Assembly: GCA_026122225.1 (NCBI GenBank)
Contig: JANEZZ010001958.1
Coordinates: 310,001-374,000 of the forward strand
Reading direction: 5' to 3'
Source of the DNA: Heloderma charlesbogerti
Lineage: Eukaryota; Chordata; Lepidosauria; Squamata; Helodermatidae
DNA: 64,000 nucleotides
The notes below the pieces were generated by a model. The model saw only the letters and a list, made by a program, of their open reading frames with translations, was not told the origin of the DNA and ran no database searches. Below, piece after piece: positions 53,344 to 64,000 of this stretch. Within the stretch, counting starts at the first letter, position 1; each line of letters starts with the position of its first letter. The position numbers and the translations under genes are program-made.

Positions 53344-54289
53344 TAGGGATGGCGGAGAATTTCTCCCCGAAACTTCGGGGGGCCAAGCGCCAACGTGTTC
53401 GGCCCCCCGAACAAGTTTTGGGGAGAAATCCTCCACACACACCCGCCCCCCACCTCCCGCCCCCCCACCGGGACGGGACTTACCTTCCCTGAATGTCCCT
53501 CCTGGTTGCGGGTCCGGCTGGCGGTTCATCGGGTGTTTGAGCGGGGCGGGAGCGGCAGCCGGTCTTTCGACCGGCTGCCGCCCCCGCCATTGCAATAAAA
53601 GAAAAAAAAAAAAAAGTCCCCTGATAGGCTACGTGACGATTCACGTAGCCTATCACGGCTAGATTTGCAAAGTCAGCCGTGATAGGCTACGTCAATCGTC
53701 ACATAGCCTATCACGGGTGACTTAAAAAAAAAGGAAAAAAAAGTGTGTACGGATAATTGCGGCCCCCATAGGGAGCCGCCATTCGCGTTCCTTATTTGGT
53801 TGCTGTAGTCTATGTAAATGTTTACGTAGACTACAGCGAAAATAAGGGCAACGCTATTTGCGTTGCCCTTATTTTCGCCGTAGTCTACGTAAACATTTAC
53901 GTAGACTACAGCAACCAAATAAGGAACGCGAATGGCGGCTCCCTATGGGGGCCGCCATTCGCGTACGCGCTTTTTTTTTTTTTTTTTTAAGTCACCTGTG
54001 ATAGGCTACGTGACGATTCACGTAGCCTATCATGGCTGACTTTGCAGATCTAGCTGTGATAGGCTTCGTGAATCATCACGTAGCCTATCAGGGGGCGGTT
54101 TTGTTTTTTTTTTAACTTTCGCGTTTGCGGCCGGGCAAGGCGGCAAGCCTCCTCCCCGGCCTGAATTTCGGCCGGGCAAGGCGGGAAGCCTCCCCCCCCC
54201 GGCCTGAACTTCACGGGGGGAGCAGCGAAGCGCTCCCCCCCACCGCGAACAAGCTGCGAGAAAAGGTAAGTGACTTTCGTCCACCCCTA
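53344..54289 (-). mobile_element. Full-length foldback hAT element, C-to-D orientation
   Basis: Perfect target duplication GCTTCAAA (53336-53343 and 54290-54297). Left to right: C end, minus-strand donor ACTTACCT (53478-53485), perfect 12-bp stem with TTTC loop (53553-53580; GAAA on the minus strand), hairpins 53621-53655 and 53679-53716, A tract, GGCGGC...GCCGCC, CArG box (53792-53801), TAGTCTATGT hairpin, centre near 53862, then mirrored blocks with CArG box 53915-53924. Plus-strand donor AGGTAAGT lies at 54264-54271, 18 bp before the end. Confidence 0.96.
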
Positions 54290-54297
54290 GCTTCAAA

Positions 54298-54759
54298 ATG
54301 TGCAGGCATGGATACATGTAGCAGGCCAAATTGCACACAAAAGCAGGTATAGTAGGGAAGATCACATACAAAACCGTGTAAATTAGGGAATTTTTGTGAA
54401 GCAATGAATGCAAATATTCATGTTTTTAACACCTACACACACTCACACATATATTATGCTGGAAGTCATAGTTCTACACATCTGGAGGGCACTATCAGGG
54501 CCTTGTAGGTGATAGCCAGGATCGGAGTAGAAGTAGCCTGGAAGGGCTTCGGCCTGTTCAGCCTCTGGAATGCCAGAGTCTGTGTCAGCTTCTCTCCATC
54601 AGCGTTCTCAGAGCAGAGCCAGGGGGGGTCACCCCACTCCCTGTCCACCTGCTGGTCTGTCCTTGGCGGGCAGGGAGGCTGGAAGCTGTCTGTGAGAGCC
54701 TGACAGAGGTGGGGTGGGGTTTGCAGAAGGGTCACCCAGGTTGAAGTGTCACTGCTGGA
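54298..54759. other. No gene seen
   Basis: Includes ATCTGGAGGGCAC (54480) of the dispersed TTGGACT-type repeat. No conserved frame. Confidence 0.4.
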
Positions 54760-55756
54760 GGGCTGAACAGTGCCGCCCTGTTTAGACTGGGGCCTTGCTG
54801 AAAGGCTAAAGGCCCTTGTCTGTCAAGGGATCCAGCGGGGGTGTCCTATAGTCACACCTTCCCTTTTAAGCTGATGCAAAGGCGAAGAGCCTTTGCTAGG
54901 AACATCTCGTCTTCATTGCCTGAAGCCTTCTCTGTTTGTATCCATCATGGTCTGGGCTTTTGGAGGCATAGAATCATAGAATCATAGAATAGTAGGGTTG
55001 GAAGGGGCCTACAAGGCCATCGAGTCCAACCCCTTGCTCAATGCAGGAATCCAAGTCAGATCATCCCTGACAAATGGCTGTCCAGCCTCGTCTTGAAGGC
55101 CTCCAGTGTGGGAGAGCCCACCACCTGCACATGGACTGGCACTCTGCACATGGACTGGAACTTTGGATTGTTAAAGACTTGCCATGAAAATTATTGTGAG
55201 GCTTTTCATAGACTTAAACTCTCCTTGCTGTGGATTGTGTGTGTACTGGCAGGCTGGGTTTGATCTATGACTTTTGGATTTCCCTTTGCCTGGACGCATA
55301 CAGTGTTGAGTTACCAATGCGAAAGTGGTGGCATGGAACTCCCTGCATGTCTGGGTTTACCCTTCCTTTTTCCTTGACCATGTAGCCTGGAGTTATCAAA
55401 GAAAGATTCAAAGGCCCTTCAAGAAGTTATCCCTTTATTGCCTGATGGGTTCATTCCAGGAATTATCCCCTTTCCACGTCTGAGCCTGGAACCTCATTAA
55501 AGGATTGCCTGGGTTAGGTATCCAGGAATCCAGAGTCCCTTCCCTTGTGTTCAGAACTGCGGAGAATGACAACTGGGAAAACATGTTGATGAGGATCTCA
55601 GTCACGGTAGTAGTGTTTAGCTTTGGACTGTTCTGGAATTACATACAGCCTATAGCTACTGACCATCAGCTATTTGATTTCTGAAGGGTGTAACCATTAA
55701 GCTTTTGCTGTGGGATTTCCTACAATAAAGAAATCTCACTGATTTGGGTGTCCAGT
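54760..55756 (+). mobile_element. Possible LTR retrotransposon piece interrupted by CR1
   Basis: Ends with an AATAAA signal (55724) followed by CTCACTGATTTGGGTGTCCA, as in many LTRs. The 5' boundary and terminal repeats are not visible. An 18-bp unit CTGCACATGGACTGGAAC is tandemly repeated at 55125-55161. Confidence 0.3.
54965..55125 (-). mobile_element. CR1 LINE 3' fragment
   Basis: ATAGAATCATAGAATCATAG then GGTTGGAAGGGGCCTACAAG, ATCGAGTCCAACCCC, CTCCAGTGTGGGAGAGCCC: CR1 3' region on the minus strand, 5'-truncated at about 160 bp. Confidence 0.92.
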
Positions 55757-55764
55757 GTCAGATT

Positions 55765-56682
55765 TAGGGATGTACGAATCCCTTACCTGGTTCCGGTCAG
55801 GGCATCCACTGGTGGGTGGAGGCATTCCGTCCCTCCCCCCGGAATCCTCAACGGGGGGGAGGCGATCCGGTTCTCCCCCCTGGAATCCTGCCTGGCCGGC
55901 TTTGCTCTGTGGCAGCTCTGCAGAGCAGTCGGCCAGGGCCGTCCGCAGCCGGACTTCAGGCTTCTGTGATAGGCTACGTAAGTATTTACATAGCCTATCA
56001 TGGCATGCCCCCCCCAAAAAACAACGGCGTACGCAAATGGCAGCAGCTACGGCGGCTGCCATTTGTGTTCCCTATTTTTTGCCATTTTATCCTACATAAA
56101 TATTTACGTAGGCAATTACAGCGAAAAAAAGGGAACTGCAAATAGCGTAGTAGGCGCTATTTGCGTTCATTTTTTCCCCGCCGTTTTATCCTACGTAAAT
56201 ATTTATGTAGGCTTTTATGGTGAAAAAAAACACAGAAATGCAAATAGCACCCACTACGCTATTTGCGGTTCCCTTTTTTTTTTGCCATAATTGCCTACGT
56301 AAATATTTACGTAGGATAAAACGGCAAAAAATAGGGAACCCAAATGGCGGCCTCCGTAGCCACTGCCATTTGTGTACGCCATTTTTTTTCCCCTTGGCTT
56401 GCCGTGATAGGCTACGTAAATACTTACGTAGCCTATCATGGCAAAGACCAGAATGCAAGTGGCGGCCGCAGCAGCTGGTCGAAAGACCAGCCGCTGCCGC
56501 TGCCAAAGCCGCCACTGGAGCCTCCACCATCCAGAACATCCACCCCAGGTAAGCTTCGTCCTGGGGGGGATCCGCGGGGGTGGCAGGGGGGTGGCAGGCC
56601 ATTCTGCCACGGATTTCGGGGGGCCGAATGCCAGTGCATTTGGCCTCACTGAAATCCGTGGCGGAATTCTCCGCCATCCCTA
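55765..56682 (+). mobile_element. Full-length foldback hAT element, A-to-B
   Basis: Perfect target duplication GTCAGATT (55757-55764 and 56683-56690). Starts TAGGGATGTACGAATCCC. Four-tier hairpins lie at 55965-56003, 56085-56120, 56180-56220, 56282-56322 and 56402-56440, with GCAAATAGCGTAGTAGGCGC-type blocks between them. A GAAA-loop stem lies at 56475-56490 and donor AGGTAAGC near 56547, followed by G runs. Confidence 0.95.
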
Positions 56683-56690
56683 GTCAGATT

Positions 56691-57293
56691 GCCTGAGCAT
56701 ATGTGTTGGGGGGATTGGGAAATCTGATAGGCACCAGGTTGAGGAAAGCAGTTTTAGAGCATCCTGTTTTGCATTGCAGGAAAGGTTTTGTCAGCTATGG
56801 ACAGTGTTTCTCCTCCAAGCCTGGTTTCCCATATTCTCCTTCCCTTCACTCTTCCAGTTTTTTGTCTGCCTAAGACACCAGTGTCAGTTCAACATTTACA
56901 CAGGGATACACCAAGGGTCAAACCTTATGACTGAATAAGTGTAAAATGGCCCCTGGGTGGATATGGGCTGATTTGCCCTTACCTAAGCATCTCCAATTAA
57001 AAGACCTCAAGCCACAGGTTGAGAAAGGGCCCCAAGGATCTTGGAGAGCCACTGCCAGTTGAAATTAGCTGGCAGGAAGATGAAAACATTCATATGGCGA
57101 AATCCGTTACAAGAAAGCCATAGCTCAGTGACAGAACCCATGCAAAAGGTCTCAGATTTAATAGAATTTGGGTAATGCAGTCTAAGTTCCAGATCCTTCT
57201 CTCCAGAGAAGGAGGAGATACAGATGGGCTCAAAGGCTGGCTGGCTGGCTGGCTGGCGGAAAAAAGGCCCAACTGGAGATGCATGAGAAATGT
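56691..57293. other. No gene; (CTGG)n
   Basis: A CTGG run lies at 57235-57257. 56750-56930 resembles 45535-45720 (AGCATCCTGTTTTGCATT ... TTTCTCCTC...GCC), an old repeat shared by the two places. No gene. Confidence 0.45.
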
Positions 57294-57301
57294 GTTTCAG
57301 T

Positions 57302-58166
57302 TAGGGATGTCAGAGAATCCCACCATGGATCTCGGTGAGGCTGAATGCCAGTTCATTCAGCCCTCCAAAATCCATGGTGGAATAAAGCCCCCCCTGCCCC
57401 CCCACCCCACGAAAGGTGCGCGAAATGGGACACCTTCCTGCTGCCGTTCACGCTGACTTGCAAATGGTGGCCGTGTCCACGGACACCATTCGCTTGATCA
57501 CTGTAGCCGTGATAGGCTACGTAAATACTTACGTAGCCTGTCACAGCTAACGCAGGGACGCCATTTGCATCCCTGCAGAAGCCGTGATAGGCTGCTTAAG
57601 TATTTACGTAGCCTATCACAGCAAAAAAAAAGGGAATGCAAATGGTGGTGGCTACGGTGGCCGCCATTTGCGTTCCCTTTTTTTTCACCGTGATAGCCTA
57701 TGTAAATATTTACGTAGGCTATTACGGCAAAAGAGGGGCAAAAATGGCAAAGTGGCTGCCATTTGCGTTCCCTTTTTTTTCTCGCCATAATAGGCTACGT
57801 AAATATTTACATAACCTATCACAGCAAAAAAAAAAGGGAACGCAAATGGTGGCCACCGTAGCTGCTGCCAGTTGCGTTCGCTGTTTTGTTTTTTGTTTTG
57901 TCGTGATAGGCTATATAAATATTTACGTGGCCTATCACAACAAAATACAGGAATGCAAATGGCGGTGGCTATGGCAGCCGCCATTTGCGTCCCTGCAGGC
58001 TGCCCAGCGGCTGGATGTCCAGCTGCAGGCGGCCCCAGCTGGCGGCTCCATGGTGTCTCCACAGAGCGGAGCCGGCCAGAGAGAATTTTGGGGGGAGGAA
58101 CGGAGCGCCTCCCCCCCACCGTGAATGTCACCCTTGGAAAAGGTTAGTGACTTTCGTACATCTCTA
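57302..58166 (-). mobile_element. Full-length foldback hAT element, B-to-A
   Basis: Perfect target duplication GTTTCAGT (57294-57301 and 58167-58174). Starts TAGGGATGTCAGAGAATCCC and ends TTTCGTACATCTCTA. Hairpins lie at 57507-57546, 57583-57620, 57690-57726, 57785-57825 and 57901-57940. The plus-strand donor near 58140 is changed to AGGTTAGT. Confidence 0.95.
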
Positions 58167-58174
58167 GTTTCAGT

Positions 58175-58660
58175 TCATTTTTGATCATGATTTACCCAGT
58201 TCACAACTTTCAGACTGAACACAGATTCAGATGCAATCTGAGCAGTTGAGCTTACATTTGGTCTGATTTGTGCCCCCCCCCAAAAACATGCCCAACAGTA
58301 TGTGTGTATTTGAAAGATGCACATAAAAAGTGTGTACTTTAGAAAAATGTGCACAAATACACTTTAATCCATGGAAGAAGAATACATACATTTCAACGGT
58401 GCACACAATTACTGTGTTCCTTTGGGAAAAAATATATGTACGAAAATATACATGGATTCTCATGTGAAACAAAAGGGAGGGAGGGAGGGAGGGAGGAAGG
58501 AAAGGAAAGGAAAGGAAAGGAAAGGAAAGGAAAGGAAAGGAAAGGAAAGGAAAGGAAAGGAAAGGAAAGGAAAGGTTGCAATCTGATACAGACTTGAGTT
58601 GGAATGAGCTTCAAGATGGAATTTGGAGAACTTCAGTGAGCTGGAGTTTCCCTATGCCCC
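58175..58660 (-). mobile_element. Older hAT-like element (family V) with a GGAAA microsatellite
   Basis: The right part, read backwards (CTCCAAATTCCATCTTGAAG, GTATCAGATTGCAACC), matches 35780-35830. Inside it (GGGA)n and (GGAAA)n runs occupy 58475-58575 and give spurious Arg/Lys/Glu frames. Confidence 0.55.
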
Positions 58661-59090
58661 ACTCACAGAAGCAGCCACCCCATTGAATGTGATTCCCCAA
58701 ACAGTGTTCCAAAGGAGTCTTTGCAATATTTATTTAGTTGTGGAGTTTTATGTCTGCACCCCCCCCCCATCATTTGAGGCAGGGAATGATTTAAAATAAT
58801 TTAAAAAATTCTAGGAGGATAAAATTGCCTCCAGAGCCATCTTTGATATTTCCATTAGGGCAGAAATGTGGGGTGGAGGTCTAGGGCCTTGCTCTGCAGA
58901 ATATTCTGGGGGTGCACAAATGCAGCAGGGCTGGTTTTCCACATTTTGAAGTAAGTGAAGCCATACACAATACCATCCAGAGAAGGAGTTCCCCATAAGG
59001 CCATTACATCCAGAGTCTAAAATTACCTCATGGCACAACTGCACACCTTCTTTTCCAGGTGTGTACCCCTCTTACTTATTATTGATGTTT
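58661..59090. other. No gene seen
   Basis: Nothing recognisable. Confidence 0.4.
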
Positions 59091-59230
59091 CCATCCCTTC
59101 TCATTCATTCCACCCCCACCCCGATTCCCATGGTCCCTCACTATTATGGGAATCATGGGATTCAACTCCCATGATCCCTCACTATTAGCTATGTTGATGG
59201 GAGTTGTAGGCCAAAAATCTGGAGGCCCAC
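59091..59230 (+). repeat. TTGGACT-type dispersed repeat arm
   Basis: GATGGGAGTTGTAGGCCAAA, ATCTGGAGGCCCACAAGTTG and an internal CTCCCATGATCCCTCACTAT direct repeat. Related to 6455 and 52890. Confidence 0.55.
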
Positions 59231-61130
59231 AAGTTGCTCACCTTTGTCCTCCATAGTTGAGCTTGTTGACCTGTGTCTTTGTCTGAATCTGAAAAGATTA
59301 CAATATATTTTCAATTCTGTATGCTAAATCTCAGTAGTGGACTTAATTATTGCCAACTGCTTTTGGTATACACCAGTCAATTATATATATTTTCAAATCT
59401 GCTCTTATACAAATATTGAAAATTCAGGCTTAATTCGGTATATTAAAATGCTCGCCATACAATGGATTTAAGCGTAATAGAATGTGTGGAGATTATTCAC
59501 ACCAGACAGTTTTCCTTCTGTTTCTTTTGATAACACTAATTTTTAAATGGAAGTTTATGGGACTCAGGCTTTTCCTGTTGAGAGAGAAAAAAATACAGGC
59601 AAAGAAAAGTCAATTAAAAAAAAAGAAATCTGCTGAGATAAATGCTACATCAGTTTAAGAGGTGTGTTGCATTTTTGTAACATTCATGAATTAATAATAT
59701 CAAGGTGGAAAGGACAAAAGAAATATGTTAACATTATTAACTAATAGCTCCTTTCCTTGAAGGAGGGGGAAAACACTTGCAAAGCAATTTTCTCAATTCC
59801 CAGTGGACTGATTCCTTATCCCCCCCCTTTTTCAACTGCACTTTTCATTCGTTTGATAAATTGTAAGGATTTTAATTTCCTTTTTCATTACTGTTTGAAT
59901 TATAAATACAAGACTAAGCCAGATTCTGAGGATTGTACATTTGATGGAGTAGAACACGAATCGTATATTTTATTAATCATTCTAAATAGTTTGATGATAA
60001 GAAAAGCTCAACGAGCGCCAAGAGGGCAGTTGACACCCTGAGTGCAAGCCAAAGGAAGCCGTAGCAAAATGTCACCTGCGAATTCCTCCTGTTTGTTGGA
60101 AGCTGGAACACTTGAAGCCTGCAGATAATATATTATTTAGAATTTTGTGAAGCTGGAAAACAGGAAATTGTGGTCATGGCTTTCAAAAAACATTTGTTGT
60201 TTGCTTTCTTTGAGTTTTATGCATCACCAGGTCTGTCTCCAGGACCTGGGCAAGCTGAACACTGCCTTACTAGATTGGTGGGTCACTGGCTGCCATTTTA
60301 AATTTCTCACACCCGTTGTGTAAATTCGGTCCTCCTGTTTAACCTCTGAACCTGCATCAAAAGGGTCTGAAGCACCCCAGTGGGTAACCAGGCTAATCCC
60401 AACAGGTAATCATTCTAAGTGCCACTCTCAGAAATCATTTTAAGTCTCAAACCTAGAAATAACTCTAAGTCCCAAACTCAGATAGCATTCTAAGTCCCAA
60501 GGACTAAGAGTCTAAAAAGGTCTATAGTTACCAAAGTCCGTGGGTCTGGTGGCACGGTAGAAAGAGGGGAGTGGAGCAGCGGAAGCAGCAGTAGAAGGAA
60601 CAAAAGACACCACCCCCAGAGCTCCCATTCCCTGGGCTTTTATACCCCTGCTCTGGTCAAAGGTGGGGCCCAAGGAGCAATGAGACAATCAGCCTCTAAT
60701 AGGAAATGGGGTGCACCTAGTTAGAGCATTTGCTCACCAATCAGAAACAAGGTGTCCCATCTGTCTCCCATAATTTCATGTGTCTGGGGAACGTGTCTGG
60801 CACCATTACAAACGGGCTACTTTGAAATGTCCCAGCATATGACCCAAAGTCTACCATCTGGGCATGCTATCTTGATTGACACATTGCTCTTGGGTATATC
60901 TTCTTTGAACTCCCGGTCATCTTTGGCCATTTTTGGTCATATCCACCCAAACGCCTCCTCCTAGTTGTCGCTCGTGCCTAGGGCTACACTTCCCTGCCCA
61001 ACTAGCATTGAGTAGGGACATTCTCTTATCAGCAGGTGTACACCACGAGAAGTCAAAAACAGTACTTTTCCTCCTCTCAGTAGGCATCTGAGCATGCTCA
61101 GTTCTGCTGTTCATCTCACTTAGACATTGT
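59231..61130. other. Longest quiet stretch; no gene seen
   Basis: About 1.9 kb, AT-rich in the first half, without a recognised repeat end or conserved frame. The 94-aa frame at 59757-60041 has no motif I know. A short minisatellite lies at 60408-60505. Confidence 0.5.
60408..60505. repeat. 25-bp minisatellite, four units
   Basis: Units of about 24-25 bp starting AATCATTCTAAGTGCCAC, then ATTTTAAGTCTCAAACC, ACTCTAAGTCCCAAACTC and ATTCTAAGTCCCAAGG. Imperfect and short. Confidence 0.8.
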
Positions 61131-61138
61131 AGTGACAC

Positions 61139-61445
61139 CAGGGATGTTGGAGTAATCCACAATCAATTCAAATGAGTTGGGATCTGTATGAATCCAGCCT
61201 GAAGATTCCGCAGTGCACCACCTTTTCCCAAGTCACATGGGTTTGGAAGAAGATTTGTGCAAGCTTCAATTGGCACTCATGCACACATGCACTAATGTGC
61301 TAATGTGCCAATGCGCGTTAGTGGAAGCAGAACATAATTCTGGTAAGAAAAAATAAAAATCGAATTCCATTAATGATGAAATGAAGGACTCCTGACATCC
61401 ATGAAACACAGACAAAATGTATTTAACAAGATCCGTACATCCATA
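61139..61445 (+). mobile_element. hAT-like nonautonomous element, family Z
   Basis: Starts CAGGGATGTTGGAGTAATCC and ends GATCCGTACATCCATA, flanks AGTGACAC / AATGTCAC (6 of 8). The body contains GCACTAATGTGC words and CATGAAACACAGAC like other Z copies. Confidence 0.7.
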
Positions 61446-61453
61446 AATGTCAC

Positions 61454-61667
61454 TCTGGGGCATCATGACAGAAATTTGAAATGGTGCGACAGTAACAACG
61501 GTGGTCCCTTCTGGGATATTTGGACACTGGAAGCTCCCTGTGGATGCTGGCTGCAGATATCATCCCTGAACATCACTACCAAGGAGAGCAAATTGTCTTC
61601 CACAGTTACAAATTCTAGAATATATATAATGGATTGGATCCAGGGGTGCCAGCTTTGATCGCCACCC
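61454..61667. other. No gene seen
   Basis: Short spacer without recognised features. Confidence 0.4.
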
Positions 61668-61675
61668 CTCAGGAC

Positions 61676-62157
61676 TGGGGAACACTTACTTTCCGTTCCG
61701 TTCTGTTTCCACAGTGGGGGGGAGGTGCTCCGTCCCTCCCCGCGGAATTCTCAACGGTAGCCACCACCATTTGCGTACGCTGGGGTTTTTTCCCCCTGCC
61801 GTGATAGGCTACGTAAATACTTACATAGCCTATCACGGCCTCCGCAGGGACACAAATGGCGTCCCTGCATTAGCCATGATAGGCTACGTAAGTATTTACG
61901 TAGCCTATCATGGCTATGAAGAGGAGGAAGCAAATGGCGGCCGCAGGACGGCCGCCATTCCCAAAGCAGCACGGACAGGAGCAGGTAAGTGCTGTGTTTT
62001 GCACACGTTTTGTGGGTTGAAGGTGGCGGGGACTTCGCCCCACATGCCTTTTGTGGGTTGGGGGGCAGGGGCTTCGTTCTGCAACAGATTTTGGGGGGCT
62101 GAATGCACTGGCATTCAGCCTCACCAAGATTCGTCACAGAATTATCTGACATCCCTA
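61676..62157 (+). mobile_element. Foldback hAT element, A-to-B, worn left end
   Basis: Perfect target duplication CTCAGGAC (61668-61675 and 62158-62165), although the left terminus has lost most of TAGGGATGTAC and begins TGGGGAACACTTAC. Hairpins lie at 61799-61838 and 61876-61915. Donor AGGTAAGT lies near 61984. One GCCACCACCATTTGCGTACG arm has no partner, so the left half is deleted. Confidence 0.9.
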
Positions 62158-62237
62158 CTCAGGACTGCCCAATTTGGGGATGGGAGGCCTTCCCCTGTCA
62201 CTGTCCCCCAGGCCGCAAAATTCCAGGTGGTTGAGGT

Positions 62238-63213
62238 TAGGGATGGCGGAGAATTTCTCCCCGAAACTTCGGGGGGCCGAGCACCAACGCGTTCGGCCCC
62301 CCGAACAAGTTTCGGTGAGAAATCCTCCGCACCCCCCCCACCCCCCGCACCCCCCCCGGGACGGGACTTACCTTCCCTGAATGTCCCTCCCGGCGGCGGG
62401 TCCGGCTGGCGGTTCGTCCGGTGTTCGAGCGGGGCGGGAGCGGCAGCCGGTCTTTCGACCGGCTGCCGCCCCCGCCATTGCAATGAAAGAAAAAAAAAAA
62501 AAAGTCCCCTGATAGGCTACGTGACGATTCACGTAGCCTATCACGGCTAGATTTGCCAAGTCAGCTGTGATAGGCTACGTGAATTGTCACATAGCCTATC
62601 CCGGGTGACTTAAAAAAAAAAAAAAAAAGTGTGTACGGATAATGGCGGCCCCCATAGGGAGCCGCCATTCCCGTTCCTTATTTGGTGGCTGTCGTCTACG
62701 TAAATGTTTACGTAGACTACAGCGAAAATAAGGGCAACGCTATTTGCGTTGCCCTTATTTTCGCCATAGTCTACGTAAACATTTACGTAGACGACAGCCA
62801 CTAAATAAGGAACGCGAATGGTGGCTCCCTATGGGGGCCGCCATTCGCGTACGCGCTTTTTTTTTTTTTAAAGTCACCTGTGATAGGCTACGTGACGATT
62901 CACGTAGCCTATCATGGCTGACTTTGCAGATCTAGCCGTGATAGGCTACGTGAATCGTCACGTAGCCTATCAGGGGGCTTTTTTTTGTTTTTTGTTTACT
63001 TTCGCGTTCGCGGCCGGGCGAGGCGACGCGCCTCCTCCCTGGCCTGAATTTCGGCCGGGCGAGGCGGGAAGCCTCCTCCCCGGCCTGAATTTCGGCCAGG
63101 CGAGGCGGGAAGCCTCCTCCCCCCGGCCTGAACTTCGTGGGGGGAGCAGCGAAGCGCTCCCCCCCACCGCGAATGGCCTTCGACGACAGGTAAGTGACTT
63201 TCATCCACCCCTA
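62238..63213 (-). mobile_element. Full-length foldback hAT element, C-to-D orientation
   Basis: Perfect target duplication GTTGAGGT (62230-62237 and 63214-63221). Starts TAGGGATGGCGGAGAATTTC and ends TTTCATCCACCCCTA. A perfect 12-bp stem with TTTC loop lies at 62441-62468 (GAAA on the minus strand); CArG box at 62676-62685, the mirror box is mutated to CTAAATAAGG. Donors lie near 62366 (minus) and 63189 (plus). Very similar to 53344-54289. Confidence 0.96.
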
Positions 63214-63221
63214 GTTGAGGT

Positions 63222-63690
63222 GAGTTGGCCTCAAAAGGTAATCCTTACCTTACAGCTGGGACCACAAAACCCTGAGCTGGAAGCCTCAGACATTACCAGT
63301 CGCCAGAAATGGGGCCTCTGAATGCTCACCAACCCTATTCCCCACCAAACAGGAATACCTGCCTACTTAGCAAATGTGACCAAATCAACGTAAATATTTA
63401 AATAAGACCCAAACCACTTGAAATCAACTCCCAATCCCACTTACAGTGTGACGCAGACACAAAGACACATAGCCAAAGCCAATCTGATTATAAGGCAGTA
63501 ATTCCTACTAGGCCCCCAGAAGGACAACCAGGATAACACACGCGGCATAGAATAACACACACAGCATAGAGGGTGGGAGGAAGGGAGCTGCGCTTCAAGG
63601 ATGGTGAAGGGAGGTAAACACAGCCTAAAATGACTGGTAAGCCCCTCCCAGTGGTTCCACTTCTGAATGCCAATGGTGTCCCTCTCTTCT
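63222..63690. other. No gene seen
   Basis: A short tandem pair CACACGCGGCATAGAATAAC / CACACACAGCATAGAG lies at 63538-63570; otherwise nothing. Confidence 0.4.
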
Positions 63691-64000
63691 CCCCCCCCCG
63701 CAAAATCCTTCCTGCAGCCGGGCAAGCTGGATGTGGGGGGAGGTACTTCCCCCCACTTTAGTAGATATTTCTTGCTGGAGGGCTCAGTGAGCGGTCCGGA
63801 AGCACCCTGCAGCCTCCCGCTGACCATGTGAGCCACCATTTTTATGGAGGACGGGGAGTCTAGATTTTTGTGTATCTAATGTTGCACTCCACAGTGGCCA
63901 TAAAGGGCCATTTCCACAACTTTCAATACACAAAATGGGAAGAAATGGCCCTTTATGGTGGCTATTGAGCCTAACATTAGACACACGGAAGTCTAGAGTC
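63691..64000. mobile_element. Palindromic hAT-like element (family W type) cut by the window end
   Basis: CAGTGGCCATAAAGGGCC pairs with GAAATGGCCCTTTATGG (about 63891-63967) around TTTCAATACACAAAATGG. Outer words GTCTAGATTTTTGTGT and ACACACGGAAGTCTAGA also mirror each other. Ends are outside or worn. Confidence 0.55.

Noticed and set aside
58349..58614. Arg/Lys/Glu-rich frame
   Set aside because: Made by (GGGA)n and (GGAAA)n inside an old hAT-like element.
14837..63213. Tc1/mariner or PIF/Harbinger origin for the foldbacks
   Set aside because: The CR1 insertion at 32357 looked like a TA duplication, but all other testable copies have 8-bp duplications, which fits hAT.

Overview
This window is nuclear DNA of a squamate reptile (lizard or snake; I cannot go lower). 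The evidence is the repeat content: a Sauria SINE and a sister SINE on a BovB-type tail (39245-39852), BovB LINE 3' ends (14673-14796, 18788-19235), many CR1 tails with the ATTCTATG microsatellite end, L2-like LINE 3' ends and the common reptilian tRNA-headed SINE. I find no host protein-coding exon, tRNA, rRNA or CRISPR array. The only recognisable coding sequence is decayed LINE ORF2 C-termini on the minus strand (15814-16230, 18797-19120, 31568-31915), a short plus-strand one near 5540-5690, and a Ser/Glu-rich frame inside LTR-like DNA.

The dominant feature is a swarm of at least 27 short hAT-like foldback transposons with no transposase, covering roughly 24 kb (about 38%) of the window. 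Their ends read TAGGGATG ... CATCCCTA (or TAGGGGTG ... CACCCCTA). Most carry an 8-bp target-site duplication, and thirteen of these duplications are perfect. Nearly every copy has two different ends: end A/D (TAGGGATGTACGAAAGTC or TAGGGGTGGACGAAAGTC) and end B/C (TAGGGATGTCAGAGAATTCC or TAGGGATGGCGGAGAATTTC). Between them lies a large palindrome made of smaller palindromes: GATAGGCTACGT hairpins, ATGGCGGC/GCCGCCAT hairpins, AGTCTACGT hairpins and a central AAGGGCAACGC hairpin. Both ends carry an outward-pointing consensus 5' splice donor (AGGTAAGT). The arm before the B/C end carries a GC-rich stem closed by a GNRA-type tetraloop. Copies with the same kind of ends carry different cores, so ends and cores behave as modules.

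Layout. 1-7.3 kb: CR1 tail, tRNA SINE, foldback copies at 2000, 3439 and 4649, one L2-like LINE end. 7.3-16.3 kb: C/D-type foldbacks at 7336, 9280 and 14837, older hAT families and an L2-like LINE interrupted by BovB and a foldback. 16.3-20.6 kb: mostly quiet, with BovB. 20.6-25 kb: foldbacks including a three-deep nest (22597-25014). 26-37 kb: the densest stretch, including a CR1 LINE interrupted by a foldback. 37-45 kb: older hAT families, SINEs and one foldback. 45-50 kb: foldbacks and LTR-like DNA. 50-53 kb: a CR1 containing a hAT that itself contains another hAT and a solo LTR. 53-58 kb: three foldbacks. 58-61 kb: the longest quiet stretch. 61-64 kb: two more foldbacks and a palindromic element cut by the window end.

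Age order read from the nesting: L2-like and CR1 LINEs first, then older hAT families (X, V, Z, W), then the foldback swarm, which also inserts into itself. All functional statements about the foldbacks are inference; their structure and target duplications are read directly from the sequence.
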